The notes: generated by a model not told the origin, from the letters alone. Numbered from the stretch's first letter, positions 42,915 to 56,800 are shown. The stretch: DNA of 64,000 bases from Tetrahymena elliotti 4EA (GCA_000231825.2 JH720299.1:1807848-1871847), one strand, 5' to 3'. Made by a program: numbers and translations.

Positions 42915-43643
42915 ATGGGCTTTTATCCTGCTGGAACTGTTTTACATGAAGAAAACAACATCAGATATTAAATTTACTCAGATGAATATTACGAGTCAGC
43001 TTATGAAACAGTTGTTGATTCTAGATTGATCGAAGGATCAATTTACTCTGACTTCTAAGTAAGAAGATCTGTAATTGAAGAAGGATCTAAAGACTTCATA
43101 GATAATTCTGTAATAAGAATTATTGCTATAGACACCACTCTTGACTAACCTATTGTCGTTGGTTCTATCTTTGGTGAAGATTTTTCAGTCTTTGTTGAAT
43201 CCTAAAATACTTCCTCAAACTCAAAAAGCTTGCAAATCTTAAAGAAGATTAATAAGAAATTGATTCAACCCTTAACTAATGTTTCTTACAAAAAGGGAGA
43301 AATAGTTATAGGTTCTGGATATGCTGTTAGAAAAGAATATCAAGACTAAAATATTGGAAAAAACCTTGCTCTCTTATTTTTAAGTGTGTGTCTCGATTCT
43401 CCCTACAAAGTCTTTTGTGGATTGTTTTACTCAAAAAAGGCATCTTCAATAATGGTTAAAGCAGGTGGATTTTTGATGTGCTAGCTTCAAGTTGAAAATT
43501 GCAAAGAATTTGATCCCCATATTTCTGAATACATGAAAAACAATGTTGAAATAGTTGCCTATATTGATGCAAATAAAGAAACATCCTAATTACAAAAACT
43601 AAAACAACTAATTAAACAAGATAGCCCCATGCAAATTGCTTGA
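42915..43643 (+). CDS. Unrecognised 242-residue protein, family copy 2
   Basis: Single exon, MGFYPAGTVLHEENN to PMQIA and TGA, exactly the same length as the copy at 21789 and very similar along its whole length, including VVDSRLIEGSIYSDF, VIEEGSKDFIDNSVIRI, VRKEYQDQNIGKNLA, LDSPYKVFCGLFYSKKAS, KAGGFLMCQ and KNNVEIVAY. Codon use is richer in C and G at third positions than in copy 1, suggesting stronger expression selection on this copy. The GNAT-like reading (R-x-x-Q-x-x-x-I-G-K followed later by K-x-G-G-F) is inference. No signal peptide or membrane helix; likely cytosolic. The 5' flank contains AAACTAGAAACTAGAAACT, a short repeat just before the start. Confidence 0.83.
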
Positions 43644-45100
43644 AAGTTATAACACTACTAATTAATACACTCAACTCCTCTATTATATTATACCTAAAAT
43701 TATTTGATTGTTTACTTTATATTATTTGTTGCTACTAATATTCTAACATTTTGATTAAAACTCTTTCAACAAAAAACTTTTATTGGTTAGAAAACTAAGT
43801 TTTTCTTTCTATTTATCTATTATTTACTGTTATAGATTTTAGGTAATTTTATTTAGGTGGAGGATGCATTCCCCAATAATTCTGAGTTTATATGTTTTAG
43901 AAGGTAAGAAATAAGAGGGAGTAAGGAAGGCAAAGTTTGTAATTAGAAATAGAGATCTCTATTTTATTTATTTATTTAAGGAATGCTTTTCTTTTTTAGA
44001 GTAATGGAATTTATTATTCAAATAAAATATTTTTGAATAAATAAATGTTTTTTGGTATTATTAGTTTTTGAAAAGGTTTAAATAAAAATAAAATTCTAAT
44101 TTTATCTAGATTATTATTATTATTTAAATGGTAACTTAAGATGATAAAAATAAACAAAATCAAAATTATTTCTTTTCTTTTTTTTTCATTCATTATTAAT
44201 ATGAAATTTAATTAAAGAAATCTCAAATTCATCAGATTGAAACTGTGAATTTTTAATCTGAAATTTGAGATTTATCCAAGCAAAATATTCTTTCTTCACC
44301 CATTCATATGAGGAGTAATATGTAAAACTTATGTAAGGAGTAATTATCATATTATAATTTTAAGATATGGAGGTGTTAATTGATCAATAATCGGATTACA
44401 TTTTGAAATATATTTAATACATAACATCATTTCATACTAAAATACCAATCTATACTATATGTTATGTTATTTCTCTTTGACCTTTAGAGTAAAAATTAAG
44501 CTTAACTACTATCCCTATATAGATTATGAATCTCAAATAGCATTTGATTTCTGAGAAAATTGGTTTTTTTCATTGAGTATTCTTATTTTTCTTTTTATGA
44601 TCAGATTTGCTTGAAATATTATAATTATTTGTAAAATATCACATATTATACAACAATTTATCATCAATAAAGAGTTTAAAAATTTAATAAGACTTTTAAG
44701 CTTCTTAGTCTTAATACTGGGACCTACTTTTTCTTCAAAGAGTACTTTCATATTTTTTAGCTTACATTTTCTGGTTTTTTTTTTCAAATATTTAGGAATT
44801 CCAAAAAGTCGTCACAAAAATAAGTGACTAGATTACAATAAATTTAAGAATTTTTTTTTCATCTAAATTAATAAATAAAATTGATTTAATTTAAATAAAA
44901 TATTATTAGACTCATAATTAATCTATCACATAAAATCCATTAGCAAAAAAAATTTTATAATTTTCAAAAATGGGAACAATTTTAAATATGGAATATAAGA
45001 TTTAAAACTTAAAAGAAGAAACTGAATAGAGATAAATCATACATTTATTTTAAAAATAAAAAAATAATTTTTATAATGTAAAAAATTTTCTGTTTAGCTA
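43644..45100. other. AT-rich intergenic region with a hairpin
   Basis: Convergent space between the plus-strand 242-residue gene and the minus-strand P450. Contains the imperfect inverted repeat at 44218-44273. The minus-strand open frame at 44533-44787 has no recognisable motif. Confidence 0.5.
44218..44273. repeat. Imperfect inverted repeat (hairpin)
   Basis: AAATCTCAAATTCATCAGATT (44218-44238) pairs with AATCTGAAATTTGAGATTT (44255-44273) around a 16-base loop, with one small bulge. Could be a structured 3' end or simple chance in AT-rich DNA. Confidence 0.6.
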
Positions 45101-46672
45101 TCATTTTTCCTAAATTCTTTTTAGTTTTACAAGATTTCTGACATCACTTGTGTAAACAAATTGATGATGAAAGCCTACACTCTAAATTTGTTCATTAGGT
45201 AAAATGACAAAATTTTTTAGCAAAAAGATTATAATGGTTTTAGCTTCAATTATTGCTAAATGTTATCCTAAGCAATTACGAGGACCAGAAGAGAATGGGA
45301 TAAAGCTGAAATGATCTTAAATAACATCCTTTTCCAAGAATCTATCAGGATTAAATTAATCTATTTATTTACATAAGTTTGGAAATCTTTACTCATTATT
45401 CTACACAGTGATACCATTAATAACACAGCCTTTAGGAATGAATAAATCATCTATAAAGTGATCAGATGTAGAAACTCTAGGGATAGTATGAGGTGCGGTT
45501 GGATACATTCTCAAAGATTCTTTGAAAAATGCATTAAAGTAAACCAATTTAGTCAAATCTTCATGTTTTAATTCATCAAATGAAGTAACAAATTAATCTA
45601 TTTCAGCTTTTAATTTTTGCTAAATTTCTGGGTGCTTGGCTAATAACCAAACACAAATTCCAGTTGAATTTGCAGTTGTGTCCATACCACCAAAGAAAAA
45701 TGTAGAAAATTAATGAACTATTTCTCTTTTAGGAATCAATTCATGATCAGCATATTATTTAGAATTTTCTTTTATAGCTTTTTGCTATTTAATGTATTCT
45801 AGTAAATAAAGATTTAAGAAATTTTAACTAACTTAAGATTAATCAGTTAATTTTTCTAATTAACTGAGACGTTTGTCAATTATTTCCTCAATAAATGTAT
45901 TAAAGTTTTAAGCTCTTTAGATGAAATTCTTTTCAAATGAATTATTTAAAACTTTAAAAGCTTTATCTGAACCAAATATCATTACTTTTAATAGATATGT
46001 AAAACTAGAAGCTTTATATTTAAAACCATCAAGAATTATTTTAGATATTTCAACAGATGGTTTTTGGCCATTCACTTGCAGGCCTCTTAAATTTTCTCCA
46101 AAGAAGGTTTAGATAATTACTTCTGAAGTAATATTTTGTAATTCTTCAATAATACAAATAGGAGTCTTACCATCAGAAGGTTAATTTTAAAGAAATTCTT
46201 TTGTTATTTCTTTAATGACAGGAAGGCGATCTTTCAAAGCATTGAAGTGGAAAGAATTAGAAAGGAAATTTCTTTGACGAGCCCATAGCTTATCTTCAGA
46301 TTTAATTAATCCTTATTCAAAAATAAATCTTGCACCAAATGGACCTTCTGCTTTACAATAATTTTTTGTATTTTGCAAAAATATTTTTTACAGATTTGTG
46401 TCTATCAAAGTAATTTAAATATTGAACCCATTAAATATTATCACAGCCTTAATATTAGGATTTTTTCTCTCAATCTATTTCAAAATGTAAAGTGAGTCTC
46501 CATACTTTTTATGAGATTTTCTTGATATACCTAAGCTGCCAAGCATTGGATAAAATAAGAAGGCAACATTATCTCCAAATTTCAATTTATAGCGAATGTA
46601 GATGATCAAATTTTTGATTATAAACCTATAAAAAATGAGCAATATTAAAATTGTTGTTAAGTAAAATAGCAT
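45101..46672 (-). CDS. Cytochrome P450 monooxygenase
   Basis: Single exon, 523 residues, close to the usual P450 length. N-terminal membrane anchor MLFYLTTILILLIFYRF; I-helix oxygen-binding motif FFFGGMDTTA; K-helix FKESLRMYP (E-x-x-R); FNPDRFL in the meander; heme-binding loop FSSGPRNCLGQHLA with the Cys thiolate ligand near residue 467. Such enzymes sit on the ER membrane facing the cytosol and use NADPH-P450 reductase to hydroxylate lipophilic substrates; the substrate cannot be told from the sequence. All catalytic motifs look intact. Frame checked end to end (1,572 bases, no shift). Start at 46672 is the Met that opens the membrane anchor. TGA at 45101-45103 follows KRIQEK. Confidence 0.93.
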
Positions 46673-47069
46673 CTTTATTATCTTTTTAAAAAGGTTATTT
46701 TTGATATTTATTTATTTATTATTTTTTTATTAATCTTTTTCTGCTTTTTTTAATGCTCTAATCTACAATAGATTATATAGATTTTTACATTATAATTAAA
46801 TAAACTTTATTTTGATTGATATTTTTAATTAAATTTATTCTGATCTTTACAAATTTTGATCAAATATTTCAAAAAATCAAACACAATTTATTGACTCTAT
46901 TTTATTATCTATTCAATTTTTGTATTTACAACTATTTTTACATTTATTTTTTCTTGTCTATTTTAATTAATTCGATTAATCCCTTAAAATAAGATCACTT
47001 TTACTAATTTGGTTTGAAAAATAGTTATAATTTCTTATAAAAGAAATTATATTAAGCCTTCATATCTGA
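46673..47069. other. AT-rich region upstream of the P450
   Basis: Presumed P450 promoter. No other feature seen. Confidence 0.5.
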
Positions 47070-47715
47070 TTTACATTTTGTAAACATGAATTAAAGAATT
47101 CAGATGATGAAGTTAAAAATTTAGGTCTAAAGTAATATTCATACACTAATAAGCTTTTTTGTTTATTGATAGGTAAACCAATATAAATATAAATAAGGGA
47201 CAAGCTTTCTAAGTCAAGACATATTATGAAAATAAGTATAGAAATTATTTAATTTTGGCTCATTTCATTGCATAAAAATTGATTTTACTATCTTGTCTTA
47301 TGCATAAATTTTTCAAAATGTTTAATTGCAGGCATAAATTTCAATAATAGAAAGTAATAAACCATAAGAAATATAGCAACATACCATTCAAAAATATGGC
47401 TATTCGCATTGCCATTTTTTGAAATTCTTAATATCTATTTTGATTATTGATTTATAACTTTTAATTATCTATTTCTATTTACAGTATATGAAAAGTTTTT
47501 GAATTTTATAAGTTATGAGGTAAAAAATCAGTTTTAACAATAATAAGCAAATTGGATCTTTTCTAGAAGAGTTTGTTCCTCAATTGAATTATCAACAAGA
47601 AATTAGTGAACAAAATATTTGTTTAATTAATAATAAGCATAATCAAATAGAAAAATTGAGAAATAATAATAATGATGTAAAGAATATGAATATAAGTTTA
47701 AAATAAAAAAATTGA
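47070..47715 (+). pseudogene. Two short coding-like fragments of unknown origin
   Basis: Fragment 1 (47070-47282) is open between two TGA codons and reads CKHELKNSDDEVKNLG.. SKSRHIMKISIEI, with no start codon. Fragment 2 (47515-47715, 66 residues) starts MRQKISFNNNKQIG.. and has a charged N-, E- and K-rich composition unlike AT filler. They may be exons of one small gene or remnants; I could not join them with confident splice sites. Confidence 0.25.
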
Positions 47716-47835
47716 ACAAAAACTAAATATTAATAAATAGAAATTTTAAATTTATTTTCTAATTTAAAAATTTATTTGATTAAAAGTTGAATTTCATTTT
47801 GTTATTACTTTAACTGAAAATTAGATCTTATGATT

Positions 47836-49650
47836 TCAGCTATAATAAAATAATTTTGGCTAATTCATTCCTATGACAATTGCTTATTGTTGATTTTCTT
47901 CATTTAATTTAATGTGATCAAAGAAGAAGTCAGTAATCTCAAATTGGTTTTTCAGCTTAATTTTTAAAACTCTTAAAAGAGTAGTTTGTTATGCAAAGGC
48001 AGGTATTTTCTTATTTTGTTGGTCTCTATTTGATTTATCAATGAGTTGAGAACCTTAATATGAGATCAAATCTATTTCATTTGAATGTGAAATAGCTATG
48101 TATTTATTTTTTCTCAAAACTTTAATTTTATTAATATATTCTTATTAAGGTAATTTATATTCTGCAATTGCATGAAGGTTATTGAGATTCCAGACTTTAA
48201 TTTTAGAATCTCCACCAGAAGAACAGAAAGTAAATTCATCAATTCTAGCTAAGCAATATAAACCTAACTCATGCTTATCATCAAAGCAATACATGAATTA
48301 TTTTTATTCAAAATTAGCTAAAGCAAGCATACCATTTGTATATCCAACAGCAAAAAATACATCATTTATTTTTTCAATTTGCTTAACAGGAAATTATAAA
48401 TATTTCAGCTCATAAACTTGATTAATTTTAGATATAATTTATTTAGATTTATTATTTTCTCCTTACAAATTGTTTTATTTGTCAACATCGCTAATATCTT
48501 AAATATCATCAATTTATTATTATTCATAAGCAATTTCATAAAAAAATATAATTGAATCTTTGCCTGCTGAAAGAAGACTTGAATTATTAAAAAATATTAT
48601 AGAAGTAACTTCTAAATAATGTGACTTTATGTTTTATAAAACTGTTTAGTCCTTAACATTCCAAAGTTTTATTGTTGTATCAGAACTGCAGCTAATTAAT
48701 TGATCTGATGTATTAAAATCTTACTAAGAATAGCTTTCTGAAGTTTTTTAATTTAATATAATAACTTCATTTATTAACCAATTATGTCCTTTAAATTCTT
48801 TTTTTATCTCTAAATTAATTTTGTTACAAATTCTTATTATATTATCACTAAATGCAATTAAAATGTTATTTTCATCATAATTCTTTAACAACCTTACTTT
48901 TAAACTAGATTCTTCTTTGTTCAAAAAGCCATCTTAAATTTTAATAGTTGATTCTTTTATAAGCTTAGATTAAAAAGAACTTAAATCAAACGATGACTAT
49001 AAAATATCAAAAGGTTAATCACTCAAAGATAGCTTTTCTTTTAATTTATATTAAATTTCTTGCATTTAATTAATTATTGAAACTTTAATAGAGCTAATTT
49101 ACTTCAAAGGGATTGATTATTTTTGGATTAAATGAGTGAATAATTGTTCTTTTTTATTGTATAAATTAAATAAAAAGCTTTAATCAAAGTTATTTAGATA
49201 TTCATTTCCTGATTTTACACAGTCTCTAGCTAAATTATTCAATTAGTCTATTTAAACTTGCCATTCTGAAGCTTATTTAAGATTTTACTTCTCATCTTCA
49301 TCATTATTTTCTTTAAATTATAGATCAGTTTTGGATAAATGAATAAATTAAATGCAATTACTCTACATTTTATCCAAAGATTCATTGATAAATATTCTCA
49401 AGTATTCAAATTCTTCTTTAACCTGCTCAATTAATTTTTCTGGTTGAACTTATTTTAGCAAATATTCTGAGCATTATGTTGAAATATCTCCTAAAACATT
49501 TTTAAACACATTTATATTTTTAAAATCATGCTTTCTATGAGGACCTTCTATCTAACAATCGGCACAACAAATTTTAGTCTATTATTAACAACAAGCATCT
49601 ACACAAAAATATTTAAGCTCATAATCTGGATGATTATTACATTTATTCAT
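47836..49650 (-). CDS. B-box zinc-finger and WD40-repeat protein
   Basis: Single exon, 604 residues. Residues 1-45 hold a B-box-type zinc site: CNNHPDYELKYFCVDACC, then ICCADC and GPHRKHDF, with the expected Cys/His spacing. About residues 60-230 are charged and helical (coiled-coil-like, e.g. EKLIEQVKEEFEYL). The C-terminal half has WD-type repeats, e.g. SCSSDTTIKLWNVKDQ (about 48.65 kb) and CSSGGDSKIKVWNLNN (about 48.2 kb), enough for one propeller with several degenerate blades. This combination is common in ciliates and usually acts as a protein-binding scaffold, possibly linked to ubiquitination, though no RING finger is present here. Start at 49650 is the first Met after an upstream in-frame TGA. 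TGA at 47836-47838. Confidence 0.83.
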
Positions 49651-51158
49651 TATTTTAATATATTGATTTATCTCTTGTTTTTGTTAACTTTACAAAAAAT
49701 TATTATTTGAAATTAGTTAGATTCAATTTTTTAAAAAATTAATCATAAAATCTTAAAAGATAAATTGGAAAAATTTTAATTCATTGGCTAACTATTTCTA
49801 AATAAATTTATCATAGTAACCTTGGTACAGTTTATTTTATTTACAGCTTGTAGGTATCTAAAATTAAAGGTGAAAAAACTTAAAATTTATTCTAAAACTA
49901 TTTTTTCCTTCTCTTAAATAAAGCTCTTTTCAATAAATAAAAATATTTCTCTGATCTCCTATTTCTCTAATTTTAAATTAAAATTAATTTACTAAAATAT
50001 TTTCCAATTAAGATAGTTCTTTGATAAAATTTATGTTCTCTTTATATCATGACCAATTCTTTAACTTCAAACAAAATATGTACTTGAATTAAATTTAATT
50101 AATTCTGTTTCTTCCAATAATAATAAAACAAAATGATTTATATAAAGCTAGTTAATATTTATTATGTAACCAAATTAAAATTTACATTATCAATTTTTTT
50201 GATTATTTTTTTTGTCATTCAACTTTATTCACTAAATATCATTCTGTATTTTATTATTAGCTCATTCAATAGAATATAAAAATTTAGCAAAACATAAAAC
50301 TACTTTTTACACATTTAAACATTTATTCAAATTAAAATATTTATCAAAAAATTTTATTTAAGATAATTGATTAATAATTTAATTAATAGTCCTAGTTGTT
50401 TCAAGTATTATTAAAAAAGAAAACTACCAATGCAAGGATATGTAATTTTTTCATTGGTAGAAGTTCATGAGATAGATTAATTATAAAACTTAGATATTAG
50501 ATATTGATTTAATACTAAATTAGTATTTTATATTGAAAGTGATTTTTCATGTTTGAAATAAAAAAATTATCTAAGAAGAGATTAGGCTTTTAATAATATG
50601 CTTATTAAAATATTTAAAATTCATAGATTTAATTTAAGAGAAAAAATTTAAACTTTGGGTATCTATCATATGCCTGCTGGTTAAATTTAAGTTTTGTTAA
50701 TAGGTATTTCTAATAAAATTATTATTACATTTGATTTTATTTGAAAATAAGTTAGAGGATTTTATCAATAAAACAAGTATTAGTATTATTTATTAATTGA
50801 ATAGAGTAAAGTATGCTAATAATTTCAATTAAGAAGATTTATTTTTTAGTGTTTAAATGTGTTTTTATTGCAAGAAAAATGAAAATTTACCACTTTAGCT
50901 TACATAAAAACCACAATTTATATTGAAAAGACATAGAAACATGAAAATAAATGATTTCATAACATTTGAATTGAGATAATGAGTGCTTCTAAGGTGTGTG
51001 TGTGTGTATATTTAATATGCATGTAATATTGTACTCAATTATTAAGTCATTTTATACTTGATTAACGATATGAAATGCATTTATAAATGTTCCTATTTTA
51101 TCTTGTTAGTTGAATATTAATCATTCAATATGGTGCAAATATTATAAGCTTTTATCAC
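49651..51158. other. AT-rich intergenic region
   Basis: Holds the presumed promoter of the B-box/WD40 gene, a 9-bp hairpin at 50424-50460 and a (GT)n tract at about 50994-51007. No gene seen. Confidence 0.5.
50424..50460. repeat. 9-bp perfect stem hairpin with 19-base loop
   Basis: CTACCAATG (50424-50432) and CATTGGTAG (50452-50460) are exact reverse complements. Less AT-rich than its surroundings. Function unknown. Confidence 0.55.
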
Positions 51159-51566
51159 TCAATAAATGCGAGATTTAAGAATTTCCAAAGCCTAAGGATT
51201 GGTGCTGATATTGTATTTAGAATAGATTTCTCTTAAATTGTGATTATGATGGAGATTCTTTGAGGGATTTATGAGAGATAAAGAACCTAAGAGAGCAGCT
51301 AAACCATAATTGAATTTTCTAGTTGATGGATTGGAGACGAATCTGCTGACAGCAAAAATATATCCTATTAAAGCGCTTGTTTAGAAAATTTAGCTTATAC
51401 TTGACTTTTCATTAGCCTTTGTATAATACTTAATGTATTCTCTTCTATCAGCCTCACTAACCAAATCACTCTTAGAATCAACAATTATTTTAAATAAGTG
51501 GGGTTAAAGGCTTTCTTGCTATAATGACTAAACTAATTTTTGTTCTCTTAAAACCTCACTAGACAT
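51159..51566 (-). CDS. Small predicted membrane protein, 135 residues
   Basis: Single exon, MSSEVLREQKLVQSL.. to KSRIY and TGA. An N-terminal charged, helical half (SKSDLVSEADRREYIKYY) is followed by one or two hydrophobic segments (ALIGYIFAVSRFVS and GLAALLGSLSLI) and a His/Asn-rich stretch HHNHN. Not recognised. The size and the layout (soluble helix, then a hydrophobic pair) resemble small mitochondrial or ER membrane proteins, but this is only a shape argument. Codon use is ordinary for the window and the N-terminal start is clear. Flanked by long non-coding stretches, so there is no neighbour information. Confidence 0.7.
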
Positions 51567-53852
51567 TTTATTAATATGCTTTCTTTCTTTTAGATACTAT
51601 TTATTATCTATCTATCTTAATATCTTCAATTGTTTATTCCTAATTTAATATAATAACTAAAATTTCTCCCCTCTTTTATTCAATTTGCAAAAATATAGTC
51701 ATATTTTTTTACATATATGCATTCATAAAGATAAAGAATAAGTATAAGACAAGCTCTAAATTATCTTTCACAATAAATCAATAAATAAATAAACAAATAA
51801 ATCAATCAATAAAATAAATGTATTATTTTTTTTCATTCTAAATTCAAATCAAAAAAGAATTAGTTTAATGAATGCATTCATTCATAAATCACTAATTTCT
51901 ATTGAAAAAGAATGTATTGAATATCTATTTTTTGATTTGTAATCAATTTTATTGTTTTTATTCCTAATTTAGCTTTTTAAATATTTTTATAAGAACGTTC
52001 ATAATATTTTATTCTTATTAGATTGTAGATCTTTGTAGATCTATCTCTTCATCCATATTTATAAATTTAAATGATCTGATCCTATCAAAATATTTTTCAT
52101 TTTATAATATTGTAAAACAAATATCTTAGATGAAAATACGAGTATTTAAAATTAATTTAGTAAACATTTTGGATGTAATAAAACAGCACAGCATAAATAC
52201 AAAAGTAATTAAATTAAGTTCTCTATTTTATAATTTATTTGAATAAAAATTTAGTTACAAAAGCTCTTTAACCATAAAAAAATAAAATTATTTTTGATTC
52301 TTCTTTCTTTATTTCTTTCTAAAATTGCTAAAATGCCTTATTTAAACTTTCAACATATTAAATTCTTCATTATTTTAGATTCGTTTCTTTTTTAAAAAAA
52401 GAAAAATAATAAATTACAAAGTGTTTTGAATTTATTTTTGTATTCATAAGTTTAATTAAATATTTTCAATAAAACAAATTATAACATTTATTGATTTTAT
52501 AATCTAATTTTTATTTCGTAGGTGGTTTTTACAGTTAGATTTGGATGTAAAACTTACTTAAAAATTAATAAATTTTTGCTATTAATCAAATTCAAAAAGA
52601 CTTTTAAAATTGAAAAAAAAAAAATACTTTTTGATTTTCATAAAAATTTTTTAAAACAGTTTTTTTTGTTTTTATTACTTTTTTCTGATTAAATTTTTTA
52701 ATATTGATCGAGAGAAAATTAAAAATGATCAGCTTTAAATTGATAATCTGATCTAGAATTTTTTTAGACAATAACTAAAAAACTAATTTTTGAAATCAAA
52801 AATCATTGCAACTTATTTTAAAACAAAAAATTAATTTAAAGAAAAAACAATTTTAATAAGAAAAAATAGTAAAAATAAGAGGATAAATATAATTTTAAAA
52901 CAAATTATGGTTAGAAAAAATTTTAAATAAAAAATAAACTATGAGAAAATATCTTTCTCCTACTCTAATTTTAAGAGAGATTTGATTTAAACAATTAACT
53001 GATGATGATATTTTGTTTAAAATTAAAATTAATTAATTTTGTTATGGTTTTTTTTACTGATTTAAATAATTAAACAAAAGATTAAAAATAATAAAATGAA
53101 AGATTAATGAATCAATTTGTAAGACGGGCATTTTTTTTTTAATGTCTTTAAAAAAGGAAAAATTTAAGACAAACTTATTATTTTTTTAACAAAGATAAGG
53201 ATAATTGTAATTTTTTGTATAGAATTTTATCAACACCAAAAATTAAATTAATTAAAAAAGACGTAAGCTAGTGGAGATAATAATTATGATAATGATGATT
53301 TTATTGTTGGTATTAGGGAGATTGGAACTAACTGATATTTCTGACATTAAATGTTGTTGAATGTTTTGGCTCAAGTAAAGTAGGGATTTCTTAATTTTTG
53401 AGTATATATTTAACTATTTATAATATAAACTAAAAGGGAAACAATAGATAGATAGATATAGATAATAGAGAAAGATAGTATATTAAAATATAAGCTATTT
53501 AGCAAAATTAATAATGATGACAAAGGCACTTGCTTTATTTTATTAAATAACCAATTCAAATAGTGTTTGAAAACAAAGTTAAAAGAGAGAAAGAATTAAA
53601 GATAGAAATGAATAATAAGTAGGCAATTAAAGTGATTATCTAATGAAAAAATATTGGGTTGGTTGTAAAATGAAGAAACAAAGAAATAACTCGTTTATTT
53701 ATGTAATTAAAATAAGAGAAAGAAAAACATAATATCAATTATTTAATTAATTAATCAATTGATAAATTATTAGTTAATTGATAATAGATAGAATCATATT
53801 GTGATAACTAACTCTATACATTATATATATTTTATATACAGATAGAAATTTT
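51567..53852. other. AT-rich intergenic region (2.3 kb) between divergent genes
   Basis: Divergent promoters for the small membrane protein and the PP2C gene should lie here. Short (AAAT)n and (GATA)n tracts at about 51775-51820 and 53445-53470. No gene seen. Confidence 0.5.
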
Positions 53853-56800
53853 ATGATATCATTCAAATCTTTAGGTGTAAAGAATCAGTAGTCTCCCTCA
53901 ATTCAAGTAGCCAACATTAACATTAGCAAAAATACATCTAAAAAAGAAAACATGAAGGGTATTATCTCTCCTACTTAGAGCTCCTCTAGCGCTCTGCTGA
54001 AGAAGAGTAATTCATTTTAAAATTTTTCATTAAAAACATAAATAATTTTTTTTTTCAAATGTAAAATTGCAGAATTCTCAGCTTAGTCTTAAGGTTATGG
54101 GATGTCCTTTACTCCCTCTTTGCTTTTTGAGTAGTTTTCTCATAACAAAAATATGATTTAATCTCCGGCTTCAGCAAAATAGCCCCAGTAGCAGCATATT
54201 GGAATCCCATCTACATACTTAGCTTCTTAGGATAAATAAGTAGGAATAACTGCACAACCTTACTAGTAGCAATAAGTTTCTTTGTAATAAAATGAAGAAA
54301 AAAGGTCTAAATCAAGTGGTTTGCAACAAAAGCCTACTTTAAAAAAAAGTAAAACTCCATAATTAAATTCTCAAATAGCTGCTATCTAGTTTGATGAATC
54401 CCAAAAAAATAAATCTCTATAATATCAAGCAGAATAATAAGATTTGAACATGTAGCACAAATAGGAGTAGCAGTAATAATTGAATTAATTGTCTTAAAAT
54501 CAATACTAAGCTCAGTAACAGCAACCTCAACCAGGGAGTTAGAGTATTAACAACTTCATCCAATAACCTCAAATAAAAAATGCCATAAAAATAAATTTAT
54601 ACAGTTCTAATCAATTAGCCTCATAGAATACAATTTCTAAGAACAGCTCTTTAAATCTCTTTCACAGGAAATCAAATTCAACTTAACTGTAACAATAAAA
54701 ATATCATTTTCTTTTTTTTCATACTCTATATTATTGGTTGAATAATTTACCAACACACAAAGCATCCAATTAATTTTCATATTTTAAAATTCAGCCATTT
54801 AGAACAAATAACTATTTTTATCTAAATATCAATTAATCAATTTATTTTTTCGCTTTGTTTTATCATCATCATCTTGAAATTAATATTTCAGTAACCAATT
54901 TCTTTCTCTTTTTTGATAATTATGAAAGAATAAATAAGGATATACATATTTTAAAAACTCATGAAAAAATAAAATAGTTTGAATTATTTAAAACTAAAAA
55001 AATAACTAAATTACTTGCTAAATATAATTTTAAATGTTTTATTAATACTTAGAAACAAAAATTTCTTAGAATAAAGTAGCAACTTGAATAATTATTTGAG
55101 TGATTCAATAGCAGGAAATACCAGTACTTTGCACAATCATTCCACCCTGAATAGTCCTAATAGCAATACTCATTAAAATAGCTTAAATGCAGGATCAAAC
55201 AACCAAAATAATTCTACTAAATCCAAACTGAAAATTACTAACTACTAAGCATTGCAACTAGTTAACACAAATTAAATAGATTCCACTAGAAACAGCGCAA
55301 ATTCAACTCCTAGCAACTAATAAAATTTTTTTAATGGAAATTAATACAGAGCCTCCAAAAATGGGTTTTTAGAATAAAATTCAGAGCTTTAAACCCCTAA
55401 AACTATTCAGAAATTCTTTGGACAAAACCAAAACGGAAGTAATTAACTAATTTATTAATTTATTTTGAGTCAGTTATGAAAAATAAGTTATGTAATACTT
55501 GCAATAAAATTACAATTTCCTTTTCTCTACCGAATATTTTCTACTGATTTCAAATTTCCAATTACAGTTACAAATTTCATAAAATTTCATCCAGCATTTT
55601 TAATTTAACATATTTCCTATTTTTTTCAAGAAAATTACCCACTACCTCATACATATTCATTTAACAAATTAAATCATATATCTATTAATATTCATGAAAA
55701 ATTTTTTGGTAGTCTAAATTCAGAGGAATTAAAGTATTTTGAAAAATATTTTTCCAAACAGAAATATTAAAAAAATATATTTATTGTATTAAGAAAAAAA
55801 GATTTTGAAAAGTTTAATTTGGAAATAAATTTCTAGAACAATAAAAATTATTTTTAATAAAAAAATTAGGCAATCAAAATAATATTGAAAATTAGGATTA
55901 TTCTACTTAAAATTTTAATCAGAAATTAGATAAATTCCCTAATTTAAATATTACTAATAAGCCTGGTCACCATAGAGCTAACTCTGATAAAATTTACAAG
56001 CAGATTCATTAAACAATAAAGAGCTAGTCTTAGAGGGTGAGCAAAGATAATGATTCTTTAAATGGGAATCACCAAAGTAATGGATATAATTTTGAAAATA
56101 AAAGGCTATCAGAAGGTGGGGAAGGATTGATTGAGAGCAGAACAAAAGAAATATCCAATCAATTAAAATAAAGCTATCTATAATAGTACTAATAACAAGT
56201 ACAATAACAGGAGTTACAATATCAATCTTTAAATTAACTATAATCATAACAAAACTAACAAAGTGGTTCCTATCAAAATTAAAATTATTCATAAATTGCT
56301 GCTGACACATCTTCTATACAGTATTTATAAAGGTAAATAGCTAATAACAGTTAAATTTTATATAACAGTATGAGTAATCAAAAAGGAAATGAAACTAATG
56401 ATTTAGAAGAAGCTGCTACAACTACAGCTAATAGCCATACTAATGGATCTCCTATTAATAAAAACTCTATCAATACTTTTGCTTCTAAGATAGGGTTTAA
56501 GGAAGGATAAGAATTATAAAACAGTGACAATCAAAATAATAATAACTATAACAGCATTAATACGAATAATAACAATAATACTCCTAATAATAATAATGGA
56601 CTATATTTTTAAACTTCATATTCAAAGTAAAACTCATTTCGTAATTCAAATAAAGGACTCTCTCTGGATTCTGGGAGCCTTCCTCAATCTAAACTAGAAT
56701 TCTTGAAATCTTCTTAGTTAAATCAATAATAATAATAATATAATAATTAGAATTAAAATGGATAATAATAGTAATCAAACAATAATGGAACTTAAAGCTT

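Noticed and set aside
44533..44787. 84-codon minus-strand open frame, Lys-rich start
   Set aside because: No motif, no splice partners, and the second half is AT filler.
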